Shown: positions 53,307 to 62,011 of the stretch, in pieces
How the letters are laid out: each line of letters begins with the position of its first letter
Position numbering within the stretch: the first letter of the stretch is position 1
Assembly (NCBI GenBank): GCA_017255395.1
Contig: JAFKDC010000008.1
Location: 1-64,000 of the forward strand
Reading direction: 5' to 3'
Source of the DNA: Enemella evansiae
GTDB lineage: Bacteria; Pseudomonadota; Alphaproteobacteria; Rhodobacterales; Rhodobacteraceae
Length of the DNA: 64,000 nucleotides
The notes under the pieces: model-generated
The model's input: only the letters and a program-made list of their open reading frames with translations
What the model was told of the DNA's origin: nothing
The model's database searches: none
Translations under genes and position numbers: made by a program

Positions 53307-54131
53307 TCAGGCAAGCCAACGCTTGCGGCGGCGATAGGATCGCACGTCGCGGAAGGACTTGCGCCCCTCGTCCGACATGCCGAGGTAGAATTCCTTCACA
53401 TCCGGGTTCTCGCGCAGCTCCTTGGCAGGCCCCTCCATCACCACGCGCCCGTTCTCCAGGATATAGCCCGAATGCGCGTATTTCAGCGCCACATTGGTGT
53501 TCTGTTCGGCCAGCAGGAAGGACACGCCCTCGTTCTCGTTCACCGATTTCACGATCTCGAAGATCTGCTCCACCAGCTGCGGTGCCAGCCCCATCGAGGG
53601 CTCGTCCAGCAGCACCGTCTGGGGCCGCGACATCAGGGCCCGCCCGATGGCGCACATCTGCTGTTCCCCGCCCGAGGTATAGCCGGCCTGGGACTTCCGC
53701 CGCTCCTTCAGCCGGGGAAAGTAATCGTATACCATCTGCAGGTCGGCCTCGACCGCCCCCCTGCCGTCACGCCGCGTATAGGCGCCGGTCAGAAGGTTCT
53801 CCTCCACCGTCAGATGACCGAAGCAATGCCGCCCCTCCATCACCTGGATCACCCCGCGCTTCACCAGCGCCGCCGGGTCCAGATCCTGCACCCGTTCCCC
53901 CTTGTAGAGGATGGAGCCCTTGGTCACCTCGCCCCGCTCGGAATGCAGCAGGTTCGAAATCGCCTTCAGCGTGGTCGTCTTGCCCGCCCCGTTGCCGCCC
54001 AGCAGCGCGGTGATCCCGCCGGTCTTCACCGACAGCGACACCCCCTTCAGCACGAGGATGACGTGATTGTAGATCACCTCGATATTGTTGACGTCCAGCA
54101 GGACCTCGTCTGACTTCGTGCTGTCCGGCAT
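53307..54131 (-). CDS. Liv-type ABC transporter ATP-binding protein (LivF-like)
   Basis: This 274-residue ATPase of a branched-chain-amino-acid-type importer has Walker A GGNGAGKTTTLKAI near residue 45, VMEGRHCFGHLTVEENLLTG, signature TSGGEQQM (TSGG instead of the commoner LSGG), Walker B VLLDEPSMGLAPQLVE and the H-loop-like LAEQNTNVAL. LivF is distinguished from LivG by its MEGR..F.LTVEENL segment. It follows the binding-protein gene across 174 bases containing two hairpins. Confidence 0.93.
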   Translation of the reverse strand: MPDSTKSDEVLLDVNNIEVIYNHVILVLKGVSLSVKTGGITALLGGNGAGKTTTLKAISNLLHSERGEVTKGSILYKGERVQDLDPAALVKRGVIQVMEGRHCFGHLTVEENLLTGAYTRRDGRGAVEADLQMVYDYFPRLKERRKSQAGYTSGGEQQMCAIGRALMSRPQTVLLDEPSMGLAPQLVEQIFEIVKSVNENEGVSFLLAEQNTNVALKYAHSGYILENGRVVMEGPAKELRENPDVKEFYLGMSDEGRKSFRDVRSYRRRKRWLA

Positions 54132-54167
54132 GGCACCCCTCCTCGCCGCGGGAACGCGACCTTCATG

Positions 54168-54190
54168 CTTCTTCTTGGTCCAAATACCCC
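54168..54190 (-). repeat. Dispersed intergenic repeat, copy C
   Basis: Read leftward it is GGGGTATTTGGACCAAGAAG then AAG, the best match to the family core. It ends 36 bases upstream of the LivF-like start codon. Confidence 0.65.
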
Positions 54191-54238
54191 TGCGCCCGAG
54201 CGCCGCAAAACGCAGCGCCGAGGCAGGGCGCGACGGGG

Positions 54239-54296
54239 CCGAAGGGCCTTCCCAAGGCCCTTCGGCACCCGGCGGCGAGGTCCCCCCGCCGCCGGG
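54239..54296 (-). repeat. Two perfect hairpins between binding-protein and LivF-like genes
   Basis: CCGAAGGGCCTT (54239-54250) pairs perfectly with 54254-54265 across CCC. CCCGGCGGCG (54268-54277) pairs perfectly with 54287-54296. They lie ten bases past the binding-protein stop and have no T-run. They are likely 3'-protective structures that keep the binding-protein message abundant. Confidence 0.7.
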
Positions 54297-54305
54297 CCGC
54301 CCGTG

Positions 54306-55604
54306 TCAGTTCGCCGCCGCGCAGTCGTCGTTCACCGGCCAGGGCGCGTTGGCCTCGGCGTATTCGGCGGCCTTCTCCACCGCCAGGGCGCGGTAGCTCT
54401 CGATATCCGGCGTCAGGTGGTCAGAGGCCTGCACGAACTTCTCGCCGTCCCACTCCATGATCCAGCCACCCGAATGCCCGGTGTGGTTGTTGCAAGAGGT
54501 CTTGAAGGGCGCGATCATGCCGGTCAGCCCCAGTTCCTCGATCCGGGCTTCGGTCATGTCGATGTTCTCCAGCCCCCAGCGCAGCTGCTTGGCATCGATC
54601 ACATCGGTCTCGAAGTGCTTCTGCGCCGAGATCACCCCCTCGGCGAGGATCGCCGAGATCAGCATGCCGCGTCCGTAGAACACGCCCTTCATCTCTTCCG
54701 CGTCGGTCTTCGACAGGCCCGCGTCGATGACATGCTTCTGCACATCCGCATAGACCGGCGCATCGTGGTTCGGGATCGACCACGAGATCGACTTGTAGCC
54801 CTTGCCCTCTTCTCCGACGAGCCGCAGGTCGGCGTCATGCCCGGCCCACCAGACGCCGATGAAGTTCTCCATGGGGAACTTGGTCTTCACCGCTTCGGTC
54901 ACGGCGCCGGCGTTCATCGCGCCCCAGCCCCACATGACCACGTAGTCGGGCCGCTCGCGGCGGATCTGCAACCACTGCGCCGACTGGTTCTGCATCTCCT
55001 TCAGGCCGACCGGGATCGGCACCAGCTCGAAGCCCTTCTCCTCGGCCAGCTGCTCCAGGACCGGCAGCGGCTCTTTCCCGAAGGGATGGTCGAGATGCAG
55101 GTGCACGATCTTCTTGCCCTCGAGCGAGCCCTGCCCCTCGAGGTACTGGATGATCATGTCGGCGGCATCCCAGTAGCCGCCCGGCGTGTTGAAGGCCCAC
55201 TGGAAGGTCTCGCCCTGCATCATCGGGCTGAAGCCGTAGCCCGAGGCAAGGATCGGGATCTCGTCGACATTGGACTTGGGCAGCACCTGCAGCGTGATGC
55301 CGGTGGACCAGGGCTGGGTCACGATGGCCTGCCCCTTGGTCTTCTCGTAGCATTCCACGCCCTTTTCGGTGGAATAGCCGGTCTCGCATTCCTCGGCATT
55401 GACCATGACGCCGCCGATGCCGCCGTCGCGGGCGTTCAGCATCGCCATGTAATCCGCCTGCCCGTTCATCAGCGGAATGCCGGTGGCGGCAAAGGGGCCG
55501 GTCCGGTAGGCGAGGTTCGGCAGGTAAAGCTCTTCCGCAAGGGCGGACCCCGCCGTCAGTCCCGCCACCACGGCGGCGACGGCCAGTTTCGTGAAACGTG
55601 TCAT
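54306..55604 (-). CDS. Liv-type ABC transporter substrate-binding protein
   Basis: This 432-residue periplasmic binding protein (peripla_BP_6/LivK fold) has signal peptide MTRFTKLAVAAVVAGLTAGSALA. The mature start is EELYLPNLAYRTGPFAATGIP, then AEECETGYSTEKGVECYEKTKG with two cysteines likely bonded, and further cysteines at CNN and DDC near the C-terminus. Many members of this subfamily carry aromatic or organic acids rather than leucine. AGGGAGGAGA precedes ATG 55604. It is followed by the hairpins at 54239-54296. Confidence 0.92.
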   Translation of the reverse strand: MTRFTKLAVAAVVAGLTAGSALAEELYLPNLAYRTGPFAATGIPLMNGQADYMAMLNARDGGIGGVMVNAEECETGYSTEKGVECYEKTKGQAIVTQPWSTGITLQVLPKSNVDEIPILASGYGFSPMMQGETFQWAFNTPGGYWDAADMIIQYLEGQGSLEGKKIVHLHLDHPFGKEPLPVLEQLAEEKGFELVPIPVGLKEMQNQSAQWLQIRRERPDYVVMWGWGAMNAGAVTEAVKTKFPMENFIGVWWAGHDADLRLVGEEGKGYKSISWSIPNHDAPVYADVQKHVIDAGLSKTDAEEMKGVFYGRGMLISAILAEGVISAQKHFETDVIDAKQLRWGLENIDMTEARIEELGLTGMIAPFKTSCNNHTGHSGGWIMEWDGEKFVQASDHLTPDIESYRALAVEKAAEYAEANAPWPVNDDCAAAN

Positions 55605-55753
55605 AGTCTTTCTCCTCCCTGAGAATGCTTGCGTTTCGTCTTTGGTCTTGGGCGCGCCGGCTGCGGCGCACCGTCGGGTGGGTTTGCAACCCGCCATGGC
55701 CCGCGGCGCCTCCGGCCCCGGGCGATCCCGGTCCCGGTCGGGCAGGCCCGCCG

Positions 55754-56830
55754 TCAATGCGGGAAGGGCCAGATGATCAGCTTCTCCCGGATCAGCCGCC
55801 ACAGCTGTGCCAGCCCGTGCGGCTCCACGATCAGGAAGAAGACGATCAGGCTTCCCACGATCATGATGTTCAGATGCTCCACCGTGGCGCTGTCGATGGG
55901 AATGCCCAGTGCGTTCGGCACCAGATTCAGCACCACCGGCAGGCCGACGATCAGGATGGCGCCAAGGTAGTTGCCCATGATCGACCCAAGCCCCCCGATG
56001 ATCGCGATGAAGAGGATGCGAAAGGACAGCGGGATGTCAAAGAGGTTCGGCTCTGCCGCGCCGCGCCACATGAAGACGAACAGCGCCCCGGCCACGCCCA
56101 CGATATAAGATGAGACCATGAAGGCGGTCAGCTTGGACTTCATCAGGTTGATGCCGATGAGTTCGGCGGCGATGTCCATGTCGCGCGTCGCCTTCCACGT
56201 CCGGCCCAGCGTGCCACGCGTCAGGTTGATGCAGAGCATGGTCAGCAGGGAGACGATGAAGAGCACGACGTAATACTGCACGATGGAACTGGCCTGCGGA
56301 CCGGAAACATACAGCCCGAAGATATCGAGGTTCGGCACCTGGATCGCGCCGGACGCGTTGTAGTTATACAGCCACGCCCATTTCTCGAAGAGCCAGACAA
56401 GGAAGAACTGCGCCGCCAGCGTCGCGATGGCCAGGTAAAAGCCCTTGATCCGCAGGCTGGGGATACCGAAGGCCACCCCGATCCCTGCCGAGAAGACACC
56501 CGACAGCAGGATCGCCACGATCGGGTTCATCCACGGCATGATGGTGATCAGCTTGTAGCAGGCATAGGCGCCGACCCCCATGAAGGCCGCCGTGCCCAGC
56601 GACAGCTGCCCGGCATAGCCCGTCAGCACGTTCAGCCCCAGCGCGGCCAGCGAGTAGATCAGGATCGGGATCAACAGCGTCTGAAAAGCGAACTCGCTCG
56701 CCGTCAGCGGAAAGATCACCCAGGCGAACAGCAGGATCACTCCCAGAAGGAAAGCATCCTGCCGGACCGGGAACAGCGCCTGGTCCGCCTGGTACGTCGT
56801 CTTGAACTGTCCCGCCGTGCGATAGAGCAT
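55754..56830 (-). CDS. Liv-type ABC transporter permease (LivM-like)
   Basis: This 358-residue inner-membrane permease has about nine hydrophobic segments, beginning after a 30-residue cytoplasmic start (TAGQFKTTYQADQALFP). The LivM motifs are LNVLTGYAGQLSLGTAAFMGVGAY near residue 88, GIPSLRIKGFYLAIATLAAQF, and IAIIGGLGSIMGNYLGAILI near 280. It pairs with the LivH-like permease about 750 bases upstream in the cluster. Confidence 0.93.
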   Translation of the reverse strand: MLYRTAGQFKTTYQADQALFPVRQDAFLLGVILLFAWVIFPLTASEFAFQTLLIPILIYSLAALGLNVLTGYAGQLSLGTAAFMGVGAYACYKLITIMPWMNPIVAILLSGVFSAGIGVAFGIPSLRIKGFYLAIATLAAQFFLVWLFEKWAWLYNYNASGAIQVPNLDIFGLYVSGPQASSIVQYYVVLFIVSLLTMLCINLTRGTLGRTWKATRDMDIAAELIGINLMKSKLTAFMVSSYIVGVAGALFVFMWRGAAEPNLFDIPLSFRILFIAIIGGLGSIMGNYLGAILIVGLPVVLNLVPNALGIPIDSATVEHLNIMIVGSLIVFFLIVEPHGLAQLWRLIREKLIIWPFPH

Positions 56831-56996
56831 CGCGTCTTCCTCCCTTTGCCGGCCCTCCCGGCCAGCCTGTTCTTCCGCAGGCCGGGCCTCTGCCCGGCCC
56901 CGCCGTCATCCTCTCGCCCGGCCTCTGACCCGAAGCGCGCCGCGCGCCGGTTTCGCGGTGGTCAGGGCCGGCCCCGCAAGGCAGCGGGCGCCGCCA

Positions 56997-57260
56997 TCAT
57001 TCCACACCCCCGTCCCGGGGCCCGCGCCGCACCACGGCGCCAAGGCTCATGACCCGCGCCATCATGCCCAGCGTCAGCGCCGCCCCGGTCAGCCCGACCG
57101 CCATGGCGCCGTTGACACTGGCCGAGACCAGCCCCGCCACGGGATGCTCCGCGCCGCCGCCATCCTCGCCCAACCCGTTGGCGCCCCGCGCGATATCCGC
57201 CACGCCCGGGTCGGTCTGCCGCCTCGGCCGCGCCCGGCTCTCGCGCACCACCCTGTTCAT
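56997..57260 (-). CDS. Small protein in the Liv cluster, unknown function
   Basis: This 87-residue open frame encodes an arginine-rich N-terminus followed by a hydrophobic stretch, SASVNGAMAVGLTGAALTLGMMARVMSLGA (about residues 47-76), that could be one membrane helix. Its ATG overlaps the stop of the preceding small membrane-protein gene (57257-57260), typical of co-translated genes. I do not recognise a family; reality is supported by position and overlap. Confidence 0.55.
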   Translation of the reverse strand: MNRVVRESRARPRRQTDPGVADIARGANGLGEDGGGAEHPVAGLVSASVNGAMAVGLTGAALTLGMMARVMSLGAVVRRGPRDGGVE

Positions 57261-57511
57261 CGTGCCTGCTCCAGCCCGGCATCGACTTCGAACCGCGCCC
57301 GGCTGCCCGAGGGGCGCGCATAGCCCGACCGCTCCGAATGCCGCACGATCCAGAAATAGGCCCAGAGACCCAGCGCCCCGCCCACCGAGGCCAGAAGCAG
57401 CGCGCCAACCATCCGAGAGCCGTCTTCCGGCGGCGTCGTCAAGGCGAGGTAGCCAAAAGCCCAGAACCCGGCCCAGGCCACCACGTTGAGGATTGCGATC
57501 AGCTTTGCCAC
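57257..57511 (-). CDS. Small two-helix membrane protein in the Liv cluster
   Basis: This 84-residue protein has hydrophobic segments at residues 4-24 (LIAILNVVAWAGFWAFGYLAL) and 35-55 (MVGALLLASVGGALGLWAYFWIV), then a basic tail. The start is GTG 57511 with GGAG upstream. It lies between the LivH-like and LivM-like permease genes in the same direction and could be an accessory subunit or small regulator of the transporter. No named family was recognised. Confidence 0.68.
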   Translation of the reverse strand: MAKLIAILNVVAWAGFWAFGYLALTTPPEDGSRMVGALLLASVGGALGLWAYFWIVRHSERSGYARPSGSRARFEVDAGLEQAR

Positions 57512-57574
57512 GTCTTGTCACTCCGTCCGGCGGGTTTCACCGCCTCCAGTCCGAAAACGGGTTGGACACCCATC

Positions 57575-58528
57575 CTAGACACGCTCGATGATCCGCTCGC
57601 CGAACAGCCCCTGCGGGCGGAACAACAGCACGATCAGCGCCAGCACGAAGGCAAACCAGGTCTCGGTATTGCCCCCCAGCAGCGGCTGCCCCCAGTAGAT
57701 CTCGAACAGCTTTTCCAGCACGCCGATCATCAGCCCGCCGATGATCGCACCGGTGATCGACTCGAGCCCGCCCAGCATCAGCACCGGCAGTGCCTTGAAG
57801 GCGATCACCTCCAGCGCGAAGGACACCCCGGCCCGCGCACCCCATGCGATGCCGGTGACCAGCGCGATGATGCCCGCGATGAACCAGACCAGCACCCAGA
57901 CCGTCTGCAACGAGATGCCGACCGACAGCGCGGCCTGGTGGTCGTCGCCCAGGGCCCGGATCGCGCGCCCCATCTGGGTGTAGTTCAGGAAGGCCAGCAG
58001 CGCCGCCACCAGCAGAACCGCGACCACGACCACGGTGATATCGAGGTGCTGCAGGATCAGCAGCCCGCCCCAGGGCTCCAGCACCGTGTCGCCGGTGGGA
58101 ATGCCCAGTTCCCCGGTGATCATCACCTTGTTCTCGCCGCCGAAGATGATCTCGCCGCCGCCGATCAGGAACAGGGTGATGCCGATGGTCGCCATGAAGA
58201 GAATGATGTCCGGCTGACCGACCAGCGGCCTGAGCACGATCCGCTCGATGCTGACCGCAAGCACGAACATCACCCCCAGCGTCAGCGCCACGGCGATCCA
58301 GGCCGGGATGCCATAGGCATGCAGCCCCACCAGCGTCAGGGCGGCAAAGACCACCATGATGCCCTGCGCGAAGTTGAAGATCCGGCTCGACCGGAAGATC
58401 AGCACGAAGCCCAGCGCGATCAGCGCGTAGAGCACGCCCGAGACCAGCCCCTCCCATAGCACCTGAAGGAAGAAATCCGGCGCCTCGATCATGTCCGCAA
58501 ACGGCGTGATGAAGATGTCTCTCAGCAT
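57575..58528 (-). CDS. Liv-type ABC transporter permease (LivH-like)
   Basis: This 317-residue inner-membrane permease with about eight helices has the LivH pattern LYALIALGFVLIFRSSRIFNFAQGIMVVFAA near residue 35, then FLNYTQMGRAIRALGDDHQAALSVGISLQ near 190 (the EAA-like loop contacting the ATPase) and AFKALPVLMLGGLESITGAIIGGLMIG near 245. The C-terminus is FRPQGLFGERIIERV. It is separated by 198 bases of repeat-rich DNA from the LivG-like gene. Confidence 0.94.
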   Translation of the reverse strand: MLRDIFITPFADMIEAPDFFLQVLWEGLVSGVLYALIALGFVLIFRSSRIFNFAQGIMVVFAALTLVGLHAYGIPAWIAVALTLGVMFVLAVSIERIVLRPLVGQPDIILFMATIGITLFLIGGGEIIFGGENKVMITGELGIPTGDTVLEPWGGLLILQHLDITVVVVAVLLVAALLAFLNYTQMGRAIRALGDDHQAALSVGISLQTVWVLVWFIAGIIALVTGIAWGARAGVSFALEVIAFKALPVLMLGGLESITGAIIGGLMIGVLEKLFEIYWGQPLLGGNTETWFAFVLALIVLLFRPQGLFGERIIERV

Positions 58529-58560
58529 GATCCTCTCCCCGAAGGCGCCCGGCCTTCATA

Positions 58561-58587
58561 TTCTTCTGTCCGAAAATATCCCGGGGG
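58561..58587 (-). repeat. Dispersed intergenic repeat, copy D
   Basis: Read leftward it is CCCGGGATATTTTCGGACAG then AAGAA, matching the family core. It lies 33 bases upstream of the LivH-like start. It is followed (58605-58650) by a CCGTCCGGGGGACGG hairpin and GAACGGGCGAAGCCC, both also found near copy E. Confidence 0.62.
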
Positions 58588-58726
58588 TGAAAGCCGGTCC
58601 GCGCAGCGGCGAGCCGTCCGGGGGACGGATCGAGGCCTGAACGGGCGAAGCCCCGGGAAGGCCGAAGGCCGAGGGGCAGAGCCCCTTGCCACGCAGCCGC
58701 CCGCATGGCGTTCGAAAAGGCGCGCC

Positions 58727-59542
58727 TTAATCATGCGGCACCCCCAGGTAGGCGTCGATGACGTCCTGATTGGTGCGCACCTCGTCGGGTGTGCCGTCGC
58801 CGATCTTCTTGCCGTAATCCATGACCACGACCCGGTCGCTCAGATCCATGACCACGCCCATGTCGTGCTCGATCAGGGCGATGGTGGTGCCGAACTCGTC
58901 GTTCACGTCCAGGATGAAGCGGCTCATGTCTTCCTTCTCCTCGACGTTCATGCCCGCCATGGGCTCGTCCAGAAGCAGGATCGAGGGCTCGGCGGCCAGC
59001 GCGCGCGCCAGTTCCACCCGCTTCTTCAACCCGTAGGGCAGCCGCCCCACCGGCGTCTTGCGGATGCGCTGGATTTCCAGAAAGTCGATGACCCGCTCGA
59101 CATGCGCGCGGTTCGCCATTTCCTCGTCGCGGGCCTTGCCCCACCACAGCGCCTGCGCCGCGATCCCCGCCTTCATATGCGTCAGCCGCCCGGTCATGAC
59201 GTTGTCCAGAACCGTCATCCCCTCGAACAGGGCGATGTTCTGGAAGGTCCGCGCGACACCCATGCGCGCCACCTCGTAGGGCTTCATCGGCGGACGCTTG
59301 GCCCCCTTGTACCAGACCTCGCCCTCGGTCGGCGTGTAGAAGCCGCTGATGATGTTCAGCATCGAGGACTTGCCCGCCCCGTTCGGCCCGATGATGGCGC
59401 GGATCTCGCCCTCGCGGATGTCGAAGGAGATATCCTGGATCGCCACCAGCCCGCCGAACTTCAGCGTGATATTGCGCATCTCCATCAGCGTGCCGCCGAT
59501 CTGCCGCCCGTCGGCGGTGACATAGCCCTCGGTGTCCTTCAT
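58727..59542 (-). CDS. Liv-type ABC transporter ATP-binding protein (LivG-like)
   Basis: This 271-residue ATPase has Walker A AIIGPNGAGKSSMLNIISG near residue 54, GVARTFQNIALFEGMTVLDNVMTG, signature-region LPYGLKKRVELARAL (LPYG in place of LSGG, common in LivG), Walker B ILLLDEPMAGMNVEEKEDM, and IALIEHDMGVVMDLSDRVVVMDYGK. It is the partner of the LivF-like ATPase. MKDTEGYVTADG at 59542 was taken as the start. Confidence 0.94.
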   Translation of the reverse strand: MKDTEGYVTADGRQIGGTLMEMRNITLKFGGLVAIQDISFDIREGEIRAIIGPNGAGKSSMLNIISGFYTPTEGEVWYKGAKRPPMKPYEVARMGVARTFQNIALFEGMTVLDNVMTGRLTHMKAGIAAQALWWGKARDEEMANRAHVERVIDFLEIQRIRKTPVGRLPYGLKKRVELARALAAEPSILLLDEPMAGMNVEEKEDMSRFILDVNDEFGTTIALIEHDMGVVMDLSDRVVVMDYGKKIGDGTPDEVRTNQDVIDAYLGVPHD

Positions 59543-59556
59543 GCGCAGGCTCCCTG

Positions 59557-59580
59557 CTTCTTCTTGGCCCAAATACCCCG
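59557..59580 (-). repeat. Dispersed intergenic repeat, copy E
   Basis: Read leftward it is CGGGGTATTTGGGCCAAGAA then GAAG. It ends 14 bases before the LivG-like start codon, immediately ahead of its Shine-Dalgarno region. A CCGTCCGGGGGACGG hairpin and GAACGGGCGAAGCCC lie about 110 bases upstream, as near copy D. Confidence 0.65.
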
Positions 59581-59753
59581 CTCCACAGCCGCAACCGGCG
59601 GTGGGCTCGCGGGCAGTAGCGCCCCCCGAAACCCATCTCCTGCGGGATGGTGGGGTAAGCCCCGGTTCGCCGCAGGCGACACACCGTCCGGGGGACGGTG
59701 TGAGGGGCGAACGGGCGAAGCCCTGCGATCCGCGCAGCGGGAGCGTCCGGCCG

Positions 59754-61718
59754 TCATTCCGCCGCCACCTTGGCCTGCGCCACCGGCCAGACCTTCGCGT
59801 CCCGCACCGCCAGCGTTGCCTTGATCTTGCCCTTGCGGCCGTCCTCGTAGGTCACTTCGGTCTCGGTGTAGACGGACTCCGATCCGTCGTACAAAGCCGT
59901 CACCAGATCCTCGAACTTCTCCCCGATCACCTTGCGTCGGACCTTGCGGGTGCGCGTCAGCTCTCCGTCGTCGGCGTCCAGTTCCTTGTGCAGCACGAGG
60001 AAGCGGTGCACCTGGCAGCCTGACAGCATCTCGTCCTGCGCGATGCTCTCGTTGACCTCTTCCACATGGGCCTGAAGCGTCTCCAGCACCTGCGGGTGCT
60101 GCGCCAACTCCTGGTACGACGCATAGGCGATGTTGTTGCGCTCGGCCCAGTTGCCCACCGCCGAAAGGTCGATGTTCAGGAAGGCGCAGCAGCGGTCGCG
60201 ACCCGCGCCAAAGACCACGGCCTCAAGGATGTTGGGGTAGAACTTCAGCTTGTTCTCGACGTATTTCGGCGCGAACAGCGCCCCGTCCGCCATCTTGCCC
60301 ACGTCCTTGGCGCGGTCGATGATCCGCAGGTGGCCGCTGTCCTCCTCGATGAAGCCCGCGTCCCCCGTGGCCACCCAGCCCTCCGGGTCCTTGGTGTCGG
60401 CCGTCGACTCGGGGTTCTTGTAGTATTCCACGAAGGTGCCGGGTGAACGGTAGTAGACCTCTCCGCTGTCGCCGATGCGGATCTCGACCCCCGGCGCGGG
60501 CACGCCCACGGTGTCCGAGCGCACCTCGCCGTCCGGCTGCACGGTGATGAAGACCGAAGCCTCGGTCTGCCCGTAGAGCTGTTTCAGATTGATCCCGAGC
60601 GAGCGGTAGAAATCGAAGATCTCCGGCCCGATGGCCTCGCCAGCCGTATAGCCCACGCGCACCCGGCTGAAGCCCATGGTGTTCTTCAGCGGCCCGTAGA
60701 CGAGGAATTCGCCCAGCCGGTACTTCATCCGGTCCAGCGCCCCCACCGGCTTGCCGTCCAGAATGCGCGGCCCGACCTTGCGGGCATGGGCCATGAAGTG
60801 CTTGAACATCCGCTGCTTCAGCGGCGAGGCATCCTCCATCCTAATCATGATCTGCGTCAGCTGCGTCTCGAAGATCCGGGGCGGCGCAAAGTAATAGGAC
60901 GGCGCGATCTCGCGCAGGTCGGTCATCAGCGTGTCGGCGCTTTCGGGGCAGTTGACGCAGAAGCCCTTCCAGTAGGCCTGCCCGATGGAAAAGATGAAGT
61001 CCCCGACCCAGGCCATGGGCAGATAGGCCAGCACCTCGTCGGTGCGCTTGAGGTGGTCGAACTCGGCAGAGGACTTGGCCGCCTCGACGATATTGCGGTT
61101 GGACAGCACCACCCCCTTGGGCTTGCCGGTGGTGCCCGAGGTGTAAAGCATCACGCAGGTGTCGTCGTAGCCAAGGCCCGTCCGCCGCCGGTCCAGTTCC
61201 GGCAGAAATTCGTCGCGGGCGGCGCGGCCCTGTGCCTGCACGTGGTCGAACTGGTGCAGGGCCGTGTGGTCGTATTTCCGCAGGCCGCGCGGGTCGACAT
61301 AGATCATGTGCTCGAACTGGTGCAGGTCGTCCTGGATCTCGATGACCTTGTCGACCTGCTCCTGATCGGCGGCGATGACGAAACGCGCGCCGCAATGGCC
61401 GAGGACATATTCCATCTCTTCGGCGACGGCATCCTGATAGAGCGGCACCGGCACGGCGCCGACCATCTGCGCCGCCACCATCGACCAGTACAGATAGGGC
61501 CGGTTGCGCCCGATGATGGCGATGAAGTCGCCCTCGTTCACGCCGAGGTTCAGCAGACCCAGCGCCAGCGCCTCGATCTCTTCCGCGGTCTCGGACCAGG
61601 TCCAGCTTTGCCAGATCCCGTATTCCTTCTCGCGGTACGCCGGGGCACCGCCGAACTCGGCGACATTGCGCTTGAGCAAGTCGGGAATGGAGCGCAGACC
61701 AGCCGCGCCCTCAACCAT
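59754..61718 (-). CDS. Long-chain acyl-CoA synthetase-type AMP-binding ligase
   Basis: This ligase of about 654 residues has the FadD15/ACSBG-like layout: A3 MLYTSGTTGKPKGVVLSN near residue 180, YFAPPRIFETQL, A5 LYGQTEASVF near 365, A7 VATGDAGFIEEDSGHLRIIDRAKDV and a C-terminal lysine region ELTRTRKVRRKVI. It converts a carboxylic acid to its CoA thioester using ATP. ATG 61718 is taken as start, though a TTG nine bases upstream sits better behind GGAGGAAACGG. As first gene of the Liv cluster it probably activates the imported acid. Confidence 0.9.
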   Translation of the reverse strand: MVEGAAGLRSIPDLLKRNVAEFGGAPAYREKEYGIWQSWTWSETAEEIEALALGLLNLGVNEGDFIAIIGRNRPYLYWSMVAAQMVGAVPVPLYQDAVAEEMEYVLGHCGARFVIAADQEQVDKVIEIQDDLHQFEHMIYVDPRGLRKYDHTALHQFDHVQAQGRAARDEFLPELDRRRTGLGYDDTCVMLYTSGTTGKPKGVVLSNRNIVEAAKSSAEFDHLKRTDEVLAYLPMAWVGDFIFSIGQAYWKGFCVNCPESADTLMTDLREIAPSYYFAPPRIFETQLTQIMIRMEDASPLKQRMFKHFMAHARKVGPRILDGKPVGALDRMKYRLGEFLVYGPLKNTMGFSRVRVGYTAGEAIGPEIFDFYRSLGINLKQLYGQTEASVFITVQPDGEVRSDTVGVPAPGVEIRIGDSGEVYYRSPGTFVEYYKNPESTADTKDPEGWVATGDAGFIEEDSGHLRIIDRAKDVGKMADGALFAPKYVENKLKFYPNILEAVVFGAGRDRCCAFLNIDLSAVGNWAERNNIAYASYQELAQHPQVLETLQAHVEEVNESIAQDEMLSGCQVHRFLVLHKELDADDGELTRTRKVRRKVIGEKFEDLVTALYDGSESVYTETEVTYEDGRKGKIKATLAVRDAKVWPVAQAKVAAE

Positions 61719-61811
61719 GTGAGCCAATCCGTTTCCTCCCTGCGCCGGTCTTTCCGGCCCCCGCCGAACCCGTTTGCCGGGCCCTTCTCCATGGCGGACG
61801 ATTCTGTACCC

Positions 61812-61841
61812 AGTGTGGGACCCGCTCAGGCTTGCGGTCAA
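61812..61841 (-). promoter_or_regulatory. Predicted promoter of the Liv/CoA-ligase cluster
   Basis: On the minus strand TTGACC (61836-61841) and CACACT (61812-61817) are 18 bases apart, about 95 bases before the ligase start. A CAATTC-N4-GAATTG palindrome lies just upstream at 61861-61876 and could bind a regulator. Confidence 0.45.
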
Positions 61842-62011
61842 CTTTTTCCTGATGTTTTCCCAATTCTTACGAATTGTAACAAGGCGCATCCGGCCCGGCG
61901 GCGGCCCGCAACGGTTCCTGCCTCTGGCGCCGCATGGCCACGGGCGGCGCGACAGCAAGACCGGACGCCCGGACCGGGCAGCGAGAGGCAGCCAGAGGGT
62001 GGCTTAGCGCG

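Noticed and set aside
53307-59542. Assignment of the ABC transporter to branched-chain amino acids
   Set aside because: The Liv fold alone does not define substrate, and two CoA ligases in the operon point to an acid. Gene symbols were left empty for that reason.
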